A program made the position numbers and the translations under genes. The notes beneath the pieces are model-generated. The model worked only from the letters and a program-made list of their open reading frames with translations. It had not been told where the DNA came from and searched no databases. From Pseudomonas fontis (GTDB taxonomy: Bacteria; Pseudomonadota; Gammaproteobacteria; Pseudomonadales; Pseudomonadaceae), in contig NZ_JAMDGY010000061.1 in NCBI RefSeq assembly GCF_028656955.1, positions 1-64,000 on the forward strand: a stretch of DNA of 64,000 nucleotides, in the 5' to 3' direction. Numbering within the stretch: the first letter of the stretch is position 1; every line of letters starts with the position of its first letter. Positions 8,870-16,503 of this stretch are shown piece after piece.

Positions 8870-9271
8870 TCAGCCGTACAGGCGAATGGTGCGCACGATG
8901 TTCACCGTGTTCCACGCACACTCGGCATTGGCCGCCTTGCGCACCACGCTGCTGATGCGTTCCGGGCCAAACGGCTTGATGGCGATGATCGGCTTGCCCA
9001 GGCGCTGGGCCACTTCGATTTCCTTGTTGATCCAGTGGCCATGAATCGAATACACGCCGGCCATGATCAACACCACCGAGCTGCGCAGGATCTTGTTTTC
9101 GATGGCCTGGTCGAGCTCTCGTTCGTTGTCGGCCTGCAGGATGGGCGTGTCGGACAGGACCGTGAGGTCGCGGTACTTGAAGGAGGGGTGCGCCTTGAGC
9201 AGCAGGTTCAGGCGTTCGTAGCTGTCGGCATAGCACCATGAATGGCTGATGAAGAGGTTGTAGGTATCCAT
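8870..9271 (-). CDS. TIR-like (ThsB/MTH538-type) protein
   Basis: A 133-residue stand-alone domain that opens with the strand NLFISHSW, typical of the TIR/DUF1863 (MTH538) fold found in Thoeris ThsB. It ends with HWINKEIEVAQRLGKPIIAI, the strand-helix-strand unit that holds the WxxxE motif (Trp80, Glu84), where the catalytic glutamate of TIR NAD+ hydrolases and cyclases sits. No membrane segment or second domain is present. The start at 9271 has AGGGA seven bases upstream. It is the distal gene of a leftward pair with a second TIR-like gene. A role in NAD+-derived signalling, as in anti-phage defence, is inferred; no ThsA-like effector is adjacent. Confidence 0.8.
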   Translation of the reverse strand: MDTYNLFISHSWCYADSYERLNLLLKAHPSFKYRDLTVLSDTPILQADNERELDQAIENKILRSSVVLIMAGVYSIHGHWINKEIEVAQRLGKPIIAIKPFGPERISSVVRKAANAECAWNTVNIVRTIRLYG

Positions 9272-9380
9272 GAAGAGTCCCTTCTGGCGTAAGCGAGGTA
9301 AGGGCACACGATTGGTGATTACAGCAGGCAGGACAATACGCCTGAGTAAATTGAGAGTGTTCCTACGGTCACAGTTGAAA

Positions 9381-9404
9381 ACGCCTACGTGAAAACGCAG
9401 GCGT
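9381..9404 (-). terminator. hairpin between the two TIR-like genes
   Basis: On the minus strand, ten bases at 9404-9395 pair with 9390-9381 (one G-U pair) around a four-base loop, followed by TTTT. It may attenuate or end the transcript of the upstream TIR-like gene. Confidence 0.45.
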
Positions 9405-9452
9405 AAAAAACAAGACGTTTATTGACCGCATCGCCCTGGCGCATTGCTGCCT

Positions 9453-9932
9453 TCAGAAACCACGGCGGATCTTCGCCTTGAGGTCGATGTGGAAGAACTC
9501 CGCGTTCGCCCGATTGTTCTGTCGCCCATCCTGCTCGTCGGCGACGATTGCCCGGCAGAAGGTCTGTTCGTCGTGGTAGGCGCGCACGAACAGGTCGATG
9601 TGTTCGCGGTTGCTCAGGGTTGGCCAGCGCTGCAGGTAGTCGGCTGGCAGGTCACCGCCCTGATACAGGGTTACCCGACGATTGAGCAGGGTGGCCGCGC
9701 CTAGGCCGAAGGGTAGCCACCAGGCGTCGGGTACGTGCGAACCGAGCACCATAACCAGATGTGTACAGTCGACGATGTTGCGCTGGAAAATTCCGCAGAC
9801 ATCGTCGGTGGTCTGGTGCGACTCGGCGTCGAACATCTCCAGGCACGTGTCGATGCCCTCAAGCTTGAGGCGCTCGTTGAGTATGAAGGCGTACAGGCGT
9901 TCGGTGTGGCGATAGCAAATGAAGACCGACAT
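9453..9932 (-). CDS. second TIR-like protein, glutamate position substituted
   Basis: A 159-residue protein with a TIR_2-type layout: first strand SVFICYRHTER, a TTDDV segment, a strand-rich LVMVLGSHV, and then DAWWLPFGLGAATLLNRRV. As I recall this family, it usually reads WWxPFEIG at that last motif; here the glutamate is replaced by Gly (residue 76), so the protein may have lost NADase activity and act as a sensor or partner. An ATG at 9932 with AAAGGA upstream is preferred to the GTG three bases earlier. It precedes the other TIR-like gene on the same strand with a gap of about 180 bases and lies downstream of rsgA. Confidence 0.75.
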   Translation of the reverse strand: MSVFICYRHTERLYAFILNERLKLEGIDTCLEMFDAESHQTTDDVCGIFQRNIVDCTHLVMVLGSHVPDAWWLPFGLGAATLLNRRVTLYQGGDLPADYLQRWPTLSNREHIDLFVRAYHDEQTFCRAIVADEQDGRQNNRANAEFFHIDLKAKIRRGF

Positions 9933-10070
9933 CACAGGGCATCCTTTCTTGTTTTTGTGAAAGGCTGACCATCAGTGAAAGTCATAGGCTAGGCAATAGA
10001 CGACCGGCAATAGAGAAATGTCCTCCATTGCCGGGTACAAACTCCTACAGAAGCGTCTGACTTGCAGGTG

Positions 10071-11102
10071 TCAGTAGGTGTCTTGCGGCAGGCTGGCGAT
10101 GATCGAACGATAGCTGTTCATCCGCTGTTGCTGCACGCGGCCGTCTTCCAGGGCCTTGAGCAGGGCGCAACCCGGCTCGCGATCGTGTTTGCAGTCGCGG
10201 AAGCGGCAGGTGCCGATCAGGTCGTTGAACTCGATGAAGCCCGCTTCGACATCATTGCGGCTGACATGCCCCAGGCCGAATTCACGGATACCCGGGGAGT
10301 CGATCAGCTCGCCACCGCCGGGGAAGTGATACAGGCGCGCGGTGGTGGTGGTGTGCTGGCCCTGGCCGGACCATTCCGAGAGGTCGCCGACGCGGGTCTG
10401 CACGTCTGGCAGCAGGCTGTTGACCAGCGACGACTTGCCCACGCCCGACTGGCCGACGAACACGCTGATATGACCATCGAGCTGCTGTTGCAGCAGTTCC
10501 ATGCCATTGCCATGGTGCGCAGACACTTCGAGCAACGGATAACCCAGCTGGCGGTACACGGCCAGCAGCGCATTGAGCGCTGGGGCGTTCTGCTCGTCGA
10601 TCAGGTCGGCCTTGTTCAGCAGCAGCAGCGGGCGGATGCCGGCGTGCTCGGCTGCCACCAGGTAGCGGTCGATCAGGTTGGCGTGCGGCTCGGGTGCGGG
10701 GGCGAAGACGATCACGATCAAGTCGACGTTGGCCGCCACCGGCTTGAGCTGGCCGCGGCTGTCCGGACGGCACAGCTCGGTATGGCGCGGCAGTTGCGCG
10801 ACGATCACGCCGATGCCCTGGTTGCCGGCGCGCCAGACCACCTTGTCACCGGTTACCAGCGCCGGCAGGTTGGCCCGCAGGTGGCAACGGAATACCTGGC
10901 CAGCGGTTTCGCCGTCCTTGGCCTCGACTTCAACCTGCACGCCAAAGTGCGCAATCACCAGGCCGATCTGCTCGGGCCCCAGGTCACCGCCTTCGAGCTC
11001 CTTCAGGGCGTGTTCTTCGCGTTTGGCGGCGCGAGCGGCGCGTTCACCCTGGATCTTTTCGATGCGCCAGTTTTGGCGGCGATTGAGCTGGCGTTTGGCC
11101 AT
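10071..11102 (-). CDS. rsgA: ribosome small-subunit GTPase RsgA
   Basis: Circularly permuted GTPase that helps late 30S assembly. In order, the 343 residues show an OB-fold (about 40-115), the G4 motif NKAD (163-166), the P-loop GQSGVGKS (217-224), the G3 motif DSPG (268-271), and a C-terminal zinc finger with Cys299, Cys304, His306 and Cys312. The G4-G1-G3 order is diagnostic of the YjeQ/RsgA family. It is divergent from orn. Confidence 0.96.
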   Translation of the reverse strand: MAKRQLNRRQNWRIEKIQGERAARAAKREEHALKELEGGDLGPEQIGLVIAHFGVQVEVEAKDGETAGQVFRCHLRANLPALVTGDKVVWRAGNQGIGVIVAQLPRHTELCRPDSRGQLKPVAANVDLIVIVFAPAPEPHANLIDRYLVAAEHAGIRPLLLLNKADLIDEQNAPALNALLAVYRQLGYPLLEVSAHHGNGMELLQQQLDGHISVFVGQSGVGKSSLVNSLLPDVQTRVGDLSEWSGQGQHTTTTARLYHFPGGGELIDSPGIREFGLGHVSRNDVEAGFIEFNDLIGTCRFRDCKHDREPGCALLKALEDGRVQQQRMNSYRSIIASLPQDTY

Positions 11103-11195
11103 GGAGGTCTCGTGTGGTTAAAGCATGTGATTAAACGGCGTCGAGTTTAGCACGCTCCACTAGGCTAAACTGCGCACCTACCGAGGAGCTCACCC

Positions 11196-11738
11196 ATGCA
11201 AAACCCACAGAACCTGATCTGGATCGATCTGGAAATGACCGGCCTGGACCCGGACAACGACGTCATCATCGAGATGGCCACCATTGTCACCGACAGTGAC
11301 CTCAACACCCTGGCCGAAGGCCCGGTGATCGCCATCCACCACAGTGATGAAGTGCTGGCGCGCATGGATGAGTGGAACACCCGCACCCACGGCGCTTCGG
11401 GCCTGACCCAGCGCGTGAAGGACAGCCGCATCAGCATGGCCGAAGCCGAGGCGCAGACCATTGCCTTCCTTGAACAATGGGTGGCGAAGGGCAAGTCGCC
11501 GATCTGCGGCAACAGCATCTGCCAGGACCGGCGTTTCCTGTACCGCCACATGCGCGGGCTGGAAAACTACTTCCACTATCGCAACCTGGATGTCTCGACC
11601 TTGAAGGAGCTGGCCGCGCGCTGGGCGCCGGACGTTCGCGACAGTTTCAAGAAGGGCAGCACGCACTTGGCGCTGGACGATATTCGCGAGTCGATCGCCG
11701 AGCTGCGTCACTACCGCGAGCATTTCATCAAGTTCTGA
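11196..11738 (+). CDS. orn: oligoribonuclease
   Basis: A 3'-5' exonuclease of the DEDDh family that degrades the shortest RNA fragments and, in Pseudomonas, the pGpG left after c-di-GMP hydrolysis. The 180-residue sequence shows WIDLEMTGLD (Exo I), a GNSICQDRRFL segment (Exo II) and the HLALDDIRES Exo III region. The length is normal for the family. GAGGAG-like bases precede the ATG. Confidence 0.97.
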   Translation: MQNPQNLIWIDLEMTGLDPDNDVIIEMATIVTDSDLNTLAEGPVIAIHHSDEVLARMDEWNTRTHGASGLTQRVKDSRISMAEAEAQTIAFLEQWVAKGKSPICGNSICQDRRFLYRHMRGLENYFHYRNLDVSTLKELAARWAPDVRDSFKKGSTHLALDDIRESIAELRHYREHFIKF

Positions 11739-11827
11739 CCTGGCCGTGCCGACAATCGTCGGCACGCCCCCTTTTGGTGCCCGAGGCAACTGGTTAGACT
11801 GCGCGCCCCCTTGCACGGATCCGCACC

Positions 11828-12439
11828 ATGTTGTTGATGCTCTACCTCATTGCGATCACCGCTGAAGCCATGACCGGCGCCTTGTCGGCCGGGCGGCGCG
11901 GCATGGACTGGTTCGGCGTGGTGCTGATCGCCTGTGTCACGGCGCTGGGCGGTGGCTCGGTGCGTGACGTGTTGCTGGGACACTACCCGCTGACGTGGGT
12001 GAAGCACCCGGAATACCTGGTGTTGACCAGTGTGGCGGCGTTGGTGACGATCTTCATCGCGCCGTTGATGCGCCATTTGCGTTCGTTCTTCCTGGTGCTC
12101 GATGCCCTGGGCTTGGTGGCGTTCACCCTGATTGGCTGCATGACCGCGCTGGAGCTGGGCCACAGCATGCTGGTGGCGTCGATCAGCGGGGTGATTACCG
12201 GGGTGTTTGGCGGGATCCTGCGGGATATCTTCTGCAACGACATTCCCCTGGTGTTCCGCCGTGAGCTGTACGCCAGCGTGTCGTTCGTGGCGGCGTGGTT
12301 CTACCTGGGCTGCGTGCACTTCAATGTGCCGGGGGAGCAGGCGATTCTGCTGACCTTGTTTGGTGGTTTGCTGCTGCGTCTACTGGCGATTCGTTTCCAC
12401 TGGGAAATGCCGAAGTTCCAGTACAACGACGAGCATTAG
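11828..12439 (+). CDS. TRIC/YadS-type membrane protein
   Basis: A 203-residue membrane protein of the UPF0126 family, now recognised as bacterial relatives of trimeric intracellular cation (TRIC) channels. It consists of two repeats of three helices. Each repeat begins with a glycine-rich motif, GGGSVRDVLLG in the first half and GGILRDIFCNDIP in the second, followed by helical segments; a seventh helix closes the protein. Potassium or other monovalent cation conduction is inferred from family members. It has no operon partner. Confidence 0.85.
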   Translation: MLLMLYLIAITAEAMTGALSAGRRGMDWFGVVLIACVTALGGGSVRDVLLGHYPLTWVKHPEYLVLTSVAALVTIFIAPLMRHLRSFFLVLDALGLVAFTLIGCMTALELGHSMLVASISGVITGVFGGILRDIFCNDIPLVFRRELYASVSFVAAWFYLGCVHFNVPGEQAILLTLFGGLLLRLLAIRFHWEMPKFQYNDEH

Positions 12440-12490
12440 TAGCCTAGTGTGGTATTTGGCTGGCAATGTGGGCTTCCTGCACAGCTTTTT

Positions 12491-12584
12491 GTAGCCGCTG
12501 CCGACAGGCTGCGCTGGAGCCCGTGAGGGCTCCCAAAGGCGGCGCCTGCTGTGCAGGCGAGCGCAGCCTGACGGCAGCGGCTAC
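12491..12584. repeat. 94-bp nested-palindrome element, copy 1
   Basis: Outer arms GTAGCCGCTGCCG and CGGCAGCGGCTAC pair, then AGGCTGCGCT with AGCGCAGCCT. Inside are two further hairpins, GAGCCC/GGGCTC and CGCCTG/CAGGCG. The same element, inverted and differing at only a handful of positions, occurs at 28159-28252. It could fold as a multi-branched cruciform. Confidence 0.85.
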
Positions 12585-12616
12585 ATGGGCGCTGGCCCGT
12601 TCAGCCGGCAAAAATG

Positions 12617-13687
12617 CTATCCGGCTCTGTGGGCATGCTGCGCCAACGCCCATTCAACATGCTCGCGCACCAGCTCCGACGGGTACTCCCGCCGCGCCTC
12701 CAGCGCTTCCAGCACCGGTATGGTCGAAGGCGCATTCCCCAGCCCCACGGCCAGGTTGCGCAACCAGCGCTCATACCCGGCCCGGCGCAACGGCGAGCCT
12801 TCGGTACTGGCGAGGAACTTCTCTTCATCCCACAGGAACAACTCCGCCAACCCGGCATTGTCCAGGCCATGGCGCGGCTTGAAGTCGTTCTCGGCGGTCT
12901 GCTTGGCAAAACGGTTCCACGGGCAGACGATCTGGCAGTCATCGCAACCGAACACCCGATTGCCGATCATCGAACGCAGTTCCACCGGAATGGCGCTCTT
13001 CAGTTCGATGGTCAGGTACGAAATGCACTTGCGTGCATCCAGCACATAAGGCCCGACAAACGCCTTTGTCGGGCAGATGTCCAGGCACGCCGAGCAGCGC
13101 CCGCAATGCTCGGTCGCCTGCGCCTCGTCCACCGGCAGCGGCAGGTCGACGAACAGCTCGCTGAGGAAGAAGTAGCTCCCCGCCTTGCGATTGAGCAGCA
13201 GGGTGTTCTTGCCGATCCAGCCCAACCCGGCCTGTTCGGCAATGGCCTTTTCCAGCACTGGCGCGCTGTCGACGAAGGCACGAAAGCCAAACGGCCCGAT
13301 TTCCTTCTGGATACGCTCGGCCAGGTGCTGCACGCGCTTGCGCACCAGCTTGTGATAGTCGCGGCCCAGGGCGTAGCGGGAGATGTAGGCTTTTTCCGGC
13401 TGAGCCAGCAATTGCGCCATCTGCGTGTCGCCCGGCAGGTAGTCCATGCGCAGCGACACCACGCGCAAGGTGCCCGGCACCAACTCGTCGGGGTGCGAGC
13501 GCTTGCTGCCATGGGCACCCATGTACTCCATTTCGCCGTGATAGCCCGCCGCCAGCCAGCGCTCCAGGTGGTTTTCGTGCTCAGCCAGGTCCACGCCGGC
13601 AATGCCAACGTGCGCGAAGCCCAGTTCACGGCCCCATTCCTTGATGGACTGGGCGAGGGCGGGAAGATCAGTAAGGGAAGCGGACAT
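12617..13687 (-). CDS. queG: epoxyqueuosine reductase QueG
   Basis: Cobalamin- and iron-sulfur-dependent enzyme that reduces epoxyqueuosine to queuosine in tRNA wobble positions. The 356-residue sequence carries two 4Fe-4S clusters with the ferredoxin-like motifs CGRCSACLDICP and CDDCQIVCP, and an N-terminal cobalamin-binding domain with MEYMGAH. A C-terminal HEAT-like tail follows (about 290-350). It is divergent from nnrD, the gene pair order seen in other gammaproteobacteria. Confidence 0.95.
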   Translation of the reverse strand: MSASLTDLPALAQSIKEWGRELGFAHVGIAGVDLAEHENHLERWLAAGYHGEMEYMGAHGSKRSHPDELVPGTLRVVSLRMDYLPGDTQMAQLLAQPEKAYISRYALGRDYHKLVRKRVQHLAERIQKEIGPFGFRAFVDSAPVLEKAIAEQAGLGWIGKNTLLLNRKAGSYFFLSELFVDLPLPVDEAQATEHCGRCSACLDICPTKAFVGPYVLDARKCISYLTIELKSAIPVELRSMIGNRVFGCDDCQIVCPWNRFAKQTAENDFKPRHGLDNAGLAELFLWDEEKFLASTEGSPLRRAGYERWLRNLAVGLGNAPSTIPVLEALEARREYPSELVREHVEWALAQHAHRAG

Positions 13688-13750
13688 GCGAGATAGGGCA
13701 ACGGTGACTCAGGTGCGTATAATTCTGCCAGACATCGGAGCCCGACACCC

Positions 13751-14611
13751 ATGCCTCAGACCAAACACCCTGCAAATGAGCCACAAACGCTCACCAGCGT
13801 GATCCTTGCGCCACTCTCACCGCGCCCCGCCGATGCCCATAAAGGGCAATTCGGCCATGTGCTGGTGGTGGGCGGGGATCGTGGCACTGGCGGCGCGGCC
13901 TTGCTCGCCAGCGAAGCGGCCTTGTGCTGTGGCGCCGGCCTGGTCTCGGTCGCGACCCGCAGCGAGCATGTGGCGGCGGCTGTGGCGCGCTTGCCGGAGG
14001 TGATGTGCCTGGGCGTGCATTCGGCCAACCAGTTGATGGCGCCGGTCGAGCGCGCCTCGGTGTTGGTGGTAGGTCCGGGCCTGGGTCAGGCCGCCTGGGG
14101 GCGTAGCCTGTTGTCGGCAGTGGCCAATGCGCCCATGCCGCAGGTCTGGGATGCCGATGCCTTGAACCTCCTGGCCCGCTCGCCGCTGCCGCTGGCCAAG
14201 GGCAGTGTCATCACGCCGCATCCAGGGGAGGCTGCGCGCCTGCTAGGGTTATCCACAGAAGCGGTGCAGGTCGACCGGCCGAGCGCTGCGCGCAAGCTGG
14301 CGCGCAAATACGGCGCGGTGTGCGTGCTCAAGGGCGCCGGCACGTTGATCGCCGACCCCCATGGCCAGTTGGCGCAGTGCCTGCGTGGTCACCCGGCGAT
14401 GGCCGGTGCCGGCCTGGGCGATGTGCTCAGCGGCGTGCTCGGGGCGCTGCTGGCCCAGGGCATGACCGCTTGGGAAGCCGCCTGCCTGGGCGTCTGGCTA
14501 CATGCCTGTGCCGGTGAACGGCAAGGTTTGCTGGGGCGGGGGCTGGCGGCCAGCGACCTGATCCCGGCTATTCGACAGTTATTGGAGGAGCATTCAGCGT
14601 GTCAGGCGTAA
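13751..14611 (+). CDS. nnrD: ADP-dependent NAD(P)H-hydrate dehydratase NnrD
   Basis: Repairs hydrated NAD(P)H. The 286-residue ribokinase-like protein contains HKGQFGHVLVVGGDRGTGGAA, GPGLGQ, TPHPGEAARLLG, LKGAGTLI and the catalytic AGAGLGDVLSG segment. In E. coli this domain is fused behind the NnrE epimerase; here it stands alone with no epimerase domain ahead of it. It overlaps the start of tsaE by 13 bases, so the two are co-translated. Confidence 0.93.
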   Translation: MPQTKHPANEPQTLTSVILAPLSPRPADAHKGQFGHVLVVGGDRGTGGAALLASEAALCCGAGLVSVATRSEHVAAAVARLPEVMCLGVHSANQLMAPVERASVLVVGPGLGQAAWGRSLLSAVANAPMPQVWDADALNLLARSPLPLAKGSVITPHPGEAARLLGLSTEAVQVDRPSAARKLARKYGAVCVLKGAGTLIADPHGQLAQCLRGHPAMAGAGLGDVLSGVLGALLAQGMTAWEAACLGVWLHACAGERQGLLGRGLAASDLIPAIRQLLEEHSACQA

Positions 14612-15069
14612 CCCTGTTTTTGGCCGATGAACAGGCCATGGTCGATTTTGGTGCGCGTATCGCCCAGACGACCGGCGGTCATGGCGTGATTTTCCTTGAG
14701 GGTGACCTCGGAGCCGGTAAAACCACCTTGTCACGGGGCATCATCCGTGGACTGGGGCATGTCGGTGCAGTGAAAAGTCCTACCTTTACCGTGGTTGAAC
14801 CCTACGAAATTGGCGACCTCCGCGCCTTCCACTTCGACCTCTATCGCCTCGCCGATCCGGAGGAACTGGAGTTCATGGGTATCCGCGATTACTTCGAAGA
14901 TGATGCCTTGTGCCTGTTCGAATGGCCCGATAAAGGGGCGGGCATTTTGCCAAAGCCGGACCTGACCATTACCATAAGCCCCCAGGCGGACGGACGTTCG
15001 CTGAACTTGTCTGCGCAAAGTGCGCGTGGCAAGGCCTGGTGTGCTGCTCTGGCTGTGGAATTCAAATAG
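14599..15069 (+). CDS. tsaE: tRNA t6A synthesis ATPase TsaE
   Basis: ATPase partner of TsaBD in making N6-threonylcarbamoyladenosine at tRNA position 37. The 156-residue protein has a Walker A motif GDLGAGKTTLSRG (about 34-46), the SPTFTVVEPY switch and the FHFDLYRL motif that are diagnostic of the YjeE family. It starts with GTG inside the end of nnrD. Confidence 0.95.
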   Translation: MSGVTLFLADEQAMVDFGARIAQTTGGHGVIFLEGDLGAGKTTLSRGIIRGLGHVGAVKSPTFTVVEPYEIGDLRAFHFDLYRLADPEELEFMGIRDYFEDDALCLFEWPDKGAGILPKPDLTITISPQADGRSLNLSAQSARGKAWCAALAVEFK

Positions 15070-15072
15070 AAA

Positions 15073-16503
15073 ATGGGGAAGGGTATGCGCTTTCGCGCGC
15101 TGGTTGCCGTCGTAGGACTGCTTCTTACGGCAGTAACAGTTGAGGCTTTTGCCGTCACGCAAGTCAAAAGCGTACGTTTATGGCGAGCGCCAGATAACAC
15201 ACGGCTGGTTTTCGACCTTTCCGGGCCGGTGCAGCATAGCGTCTTCACCCTCACGGCCCCTGATCGCCTGGTGATCGACATCAACGGCGCCACCTTGGCG
15301 GCGCCGCTGAACGTGTCCACCTCCAATACGCCGATCACCAGCGTGCGCTCTGCGCAGCGCACCCCCACCGACCTGCGGGTGGTGATCGACCTGAGCAAAT
15401 CGGTCACGCCGAAGAGTTTCGTCCTGGCGCCGAACGCCCAGTACGGCAACCGCCTGGTGGTCGACCTGTTCGACCAGGACCCGGACGCCAACCCGCCAAC
15501 GCCTGCACCTACCGTTGCTACGGCCCCGGCCCCAGCGGTGCCGGTAACCCCTGCGCAGCCGGCGATCAAGCTGACTCCGGTGCCCAACGGCAAGCGTGAC
15601 ATCGTCATCGCCATCGACGCCGGCCACGGCGGCGAAGACCCGGGTGCTTCCGGTTCGCGTGGCCAGCATGAAAAAGATATCGTGTTGCAGATCGCCAAGG
15701 AGCTGCAGCGCCAGATCAATACCGAGAAGGGCTTCCGCGCCGAGTTGACGCGTACCGGCGACTACTTCATTCCGCTGCGCAAGCGTACCGAGATCGCCCG
15801 CAAGAAGGGCGCCGACCTGTTCATCTCGATCCACGCCGACGCCGCGCCGTCCAAGGCCGCCTTCGGTGCTTCGGTGTTCGCCCTGTCCGACCGTGGTGCC
15901 ACCTCCGAGACCGCGCGCTGGCTGGCCGACAGCGAAAACCGTTCCGACCTGATCGGCGGTGCTGGCAACGTCAGCCTCGACGACAAGGACCGCATGCTGG
16001 CCGGGGTGCTGCTCGACCTGTCGATGACCGCCTCGCTGAGCTCCAGCCTGAACGTCGGGCAGAAGGTGCTGGGCAATATTGGCCGGGTCACCTCGCTGCA
16101 CAAACGTCGCGTGGAGCAAGCCGGATTCATGGTGCTGAAGTCGCCGGACATCCCGTCGATCCTGGTGGAAACCGGCTTCATTTCCAATGCCAACGAGGCG
16201 TCGAAACTGTCCACCAGCGGCCATCAACAGGCGCTGGCGCGTTCGATCCACAGTGGTGTGCGCCAGTTCTTCCAGCAAAACCCGCCGCCGGGTACCTACG
16301 TGGCCTGGCTGCGTGACAACGGCAAGATTGCTCAGGGCCCGCGTGACCATACCGTGCGCCCTGGGGAAACCCTGGCGATGATCGCCGTGCGCTATCAGGT
16401 CAACGTGGCCAGCCTGCGCAGTGCCAACAACCTCAAGACCGACGAGTTGAAGGTCGGTCAGCACCTGGACATCCCGTCGACGGCCTTGGCGGCGCAGCAA
16501 TGA
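15073..16503 (+). CDS. amiB: N-acetylmuramoyl-L-alanine amidase AmiB
   Basis: Periplasmic zinc amidase that splits septal peptidoglycan during cell separation. A signal peptide ends near VEAFA (about residue 27). An AMIN septum-targeting domain follows (30-140), then a Pro/Ala linker, then an Amidase_3 domain with IAIDAGHGGEDPGA, SIHADA and the LVETGFISN motif (about 175-395). A C-terminal LysM domain closes the protein (about 425-470). An ATG at 15085 is an alternative start and has a better spaced GGGG upstream. Its stop overlaps the start of mutL. Confidence 0.95.
   Translation: MGKGMRFRALVAVVGLLLTAVTVEAFAVTQVKSVRLWRAPDNTRLVFDLSGPVQHSVFTLTAPDRLVIDINGATLAAPLNVSTSNTPITSVRSAQRTPTDLRVVIDLSKSVTPKSFVLAPNAQYGNRLVVDLFDQDPDANPPTPAPTVATAPAPAVPVTPAQPAIKLTPVPNGKRDIVIAIDAGHGGEDPGASGSRGQHEKDIVLQIAKELQRQINTEKGFRAELTRTGDYFIPLRKRTEIARKKGADLFISIHADAAPSKAAFGASVFALSDRGATSETARWLADSENRSDLIGGAGNVSLDDKDRMLAGVLLDLSMTASLSSSLNVGQKVLGNIGRVTSLHKRRVEQAGFMVLKSPDIPSILVETGFISNANEASKLSTSGHQQALARSIHSGVRQFFQQNPPPGTYVAWLRDNGKIAQGPRDHTVRPGETLAMIAVRYQVNVASLRSANNLKTDELKVGQHLDIPSTALAAQQ

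Noticed and set aside
8870..9932. Complete Thoeris anti-phage system
   Set aside because: No ThsA-like NADase or SLOG/macro-domain effector is encoded in the neighbourhood.
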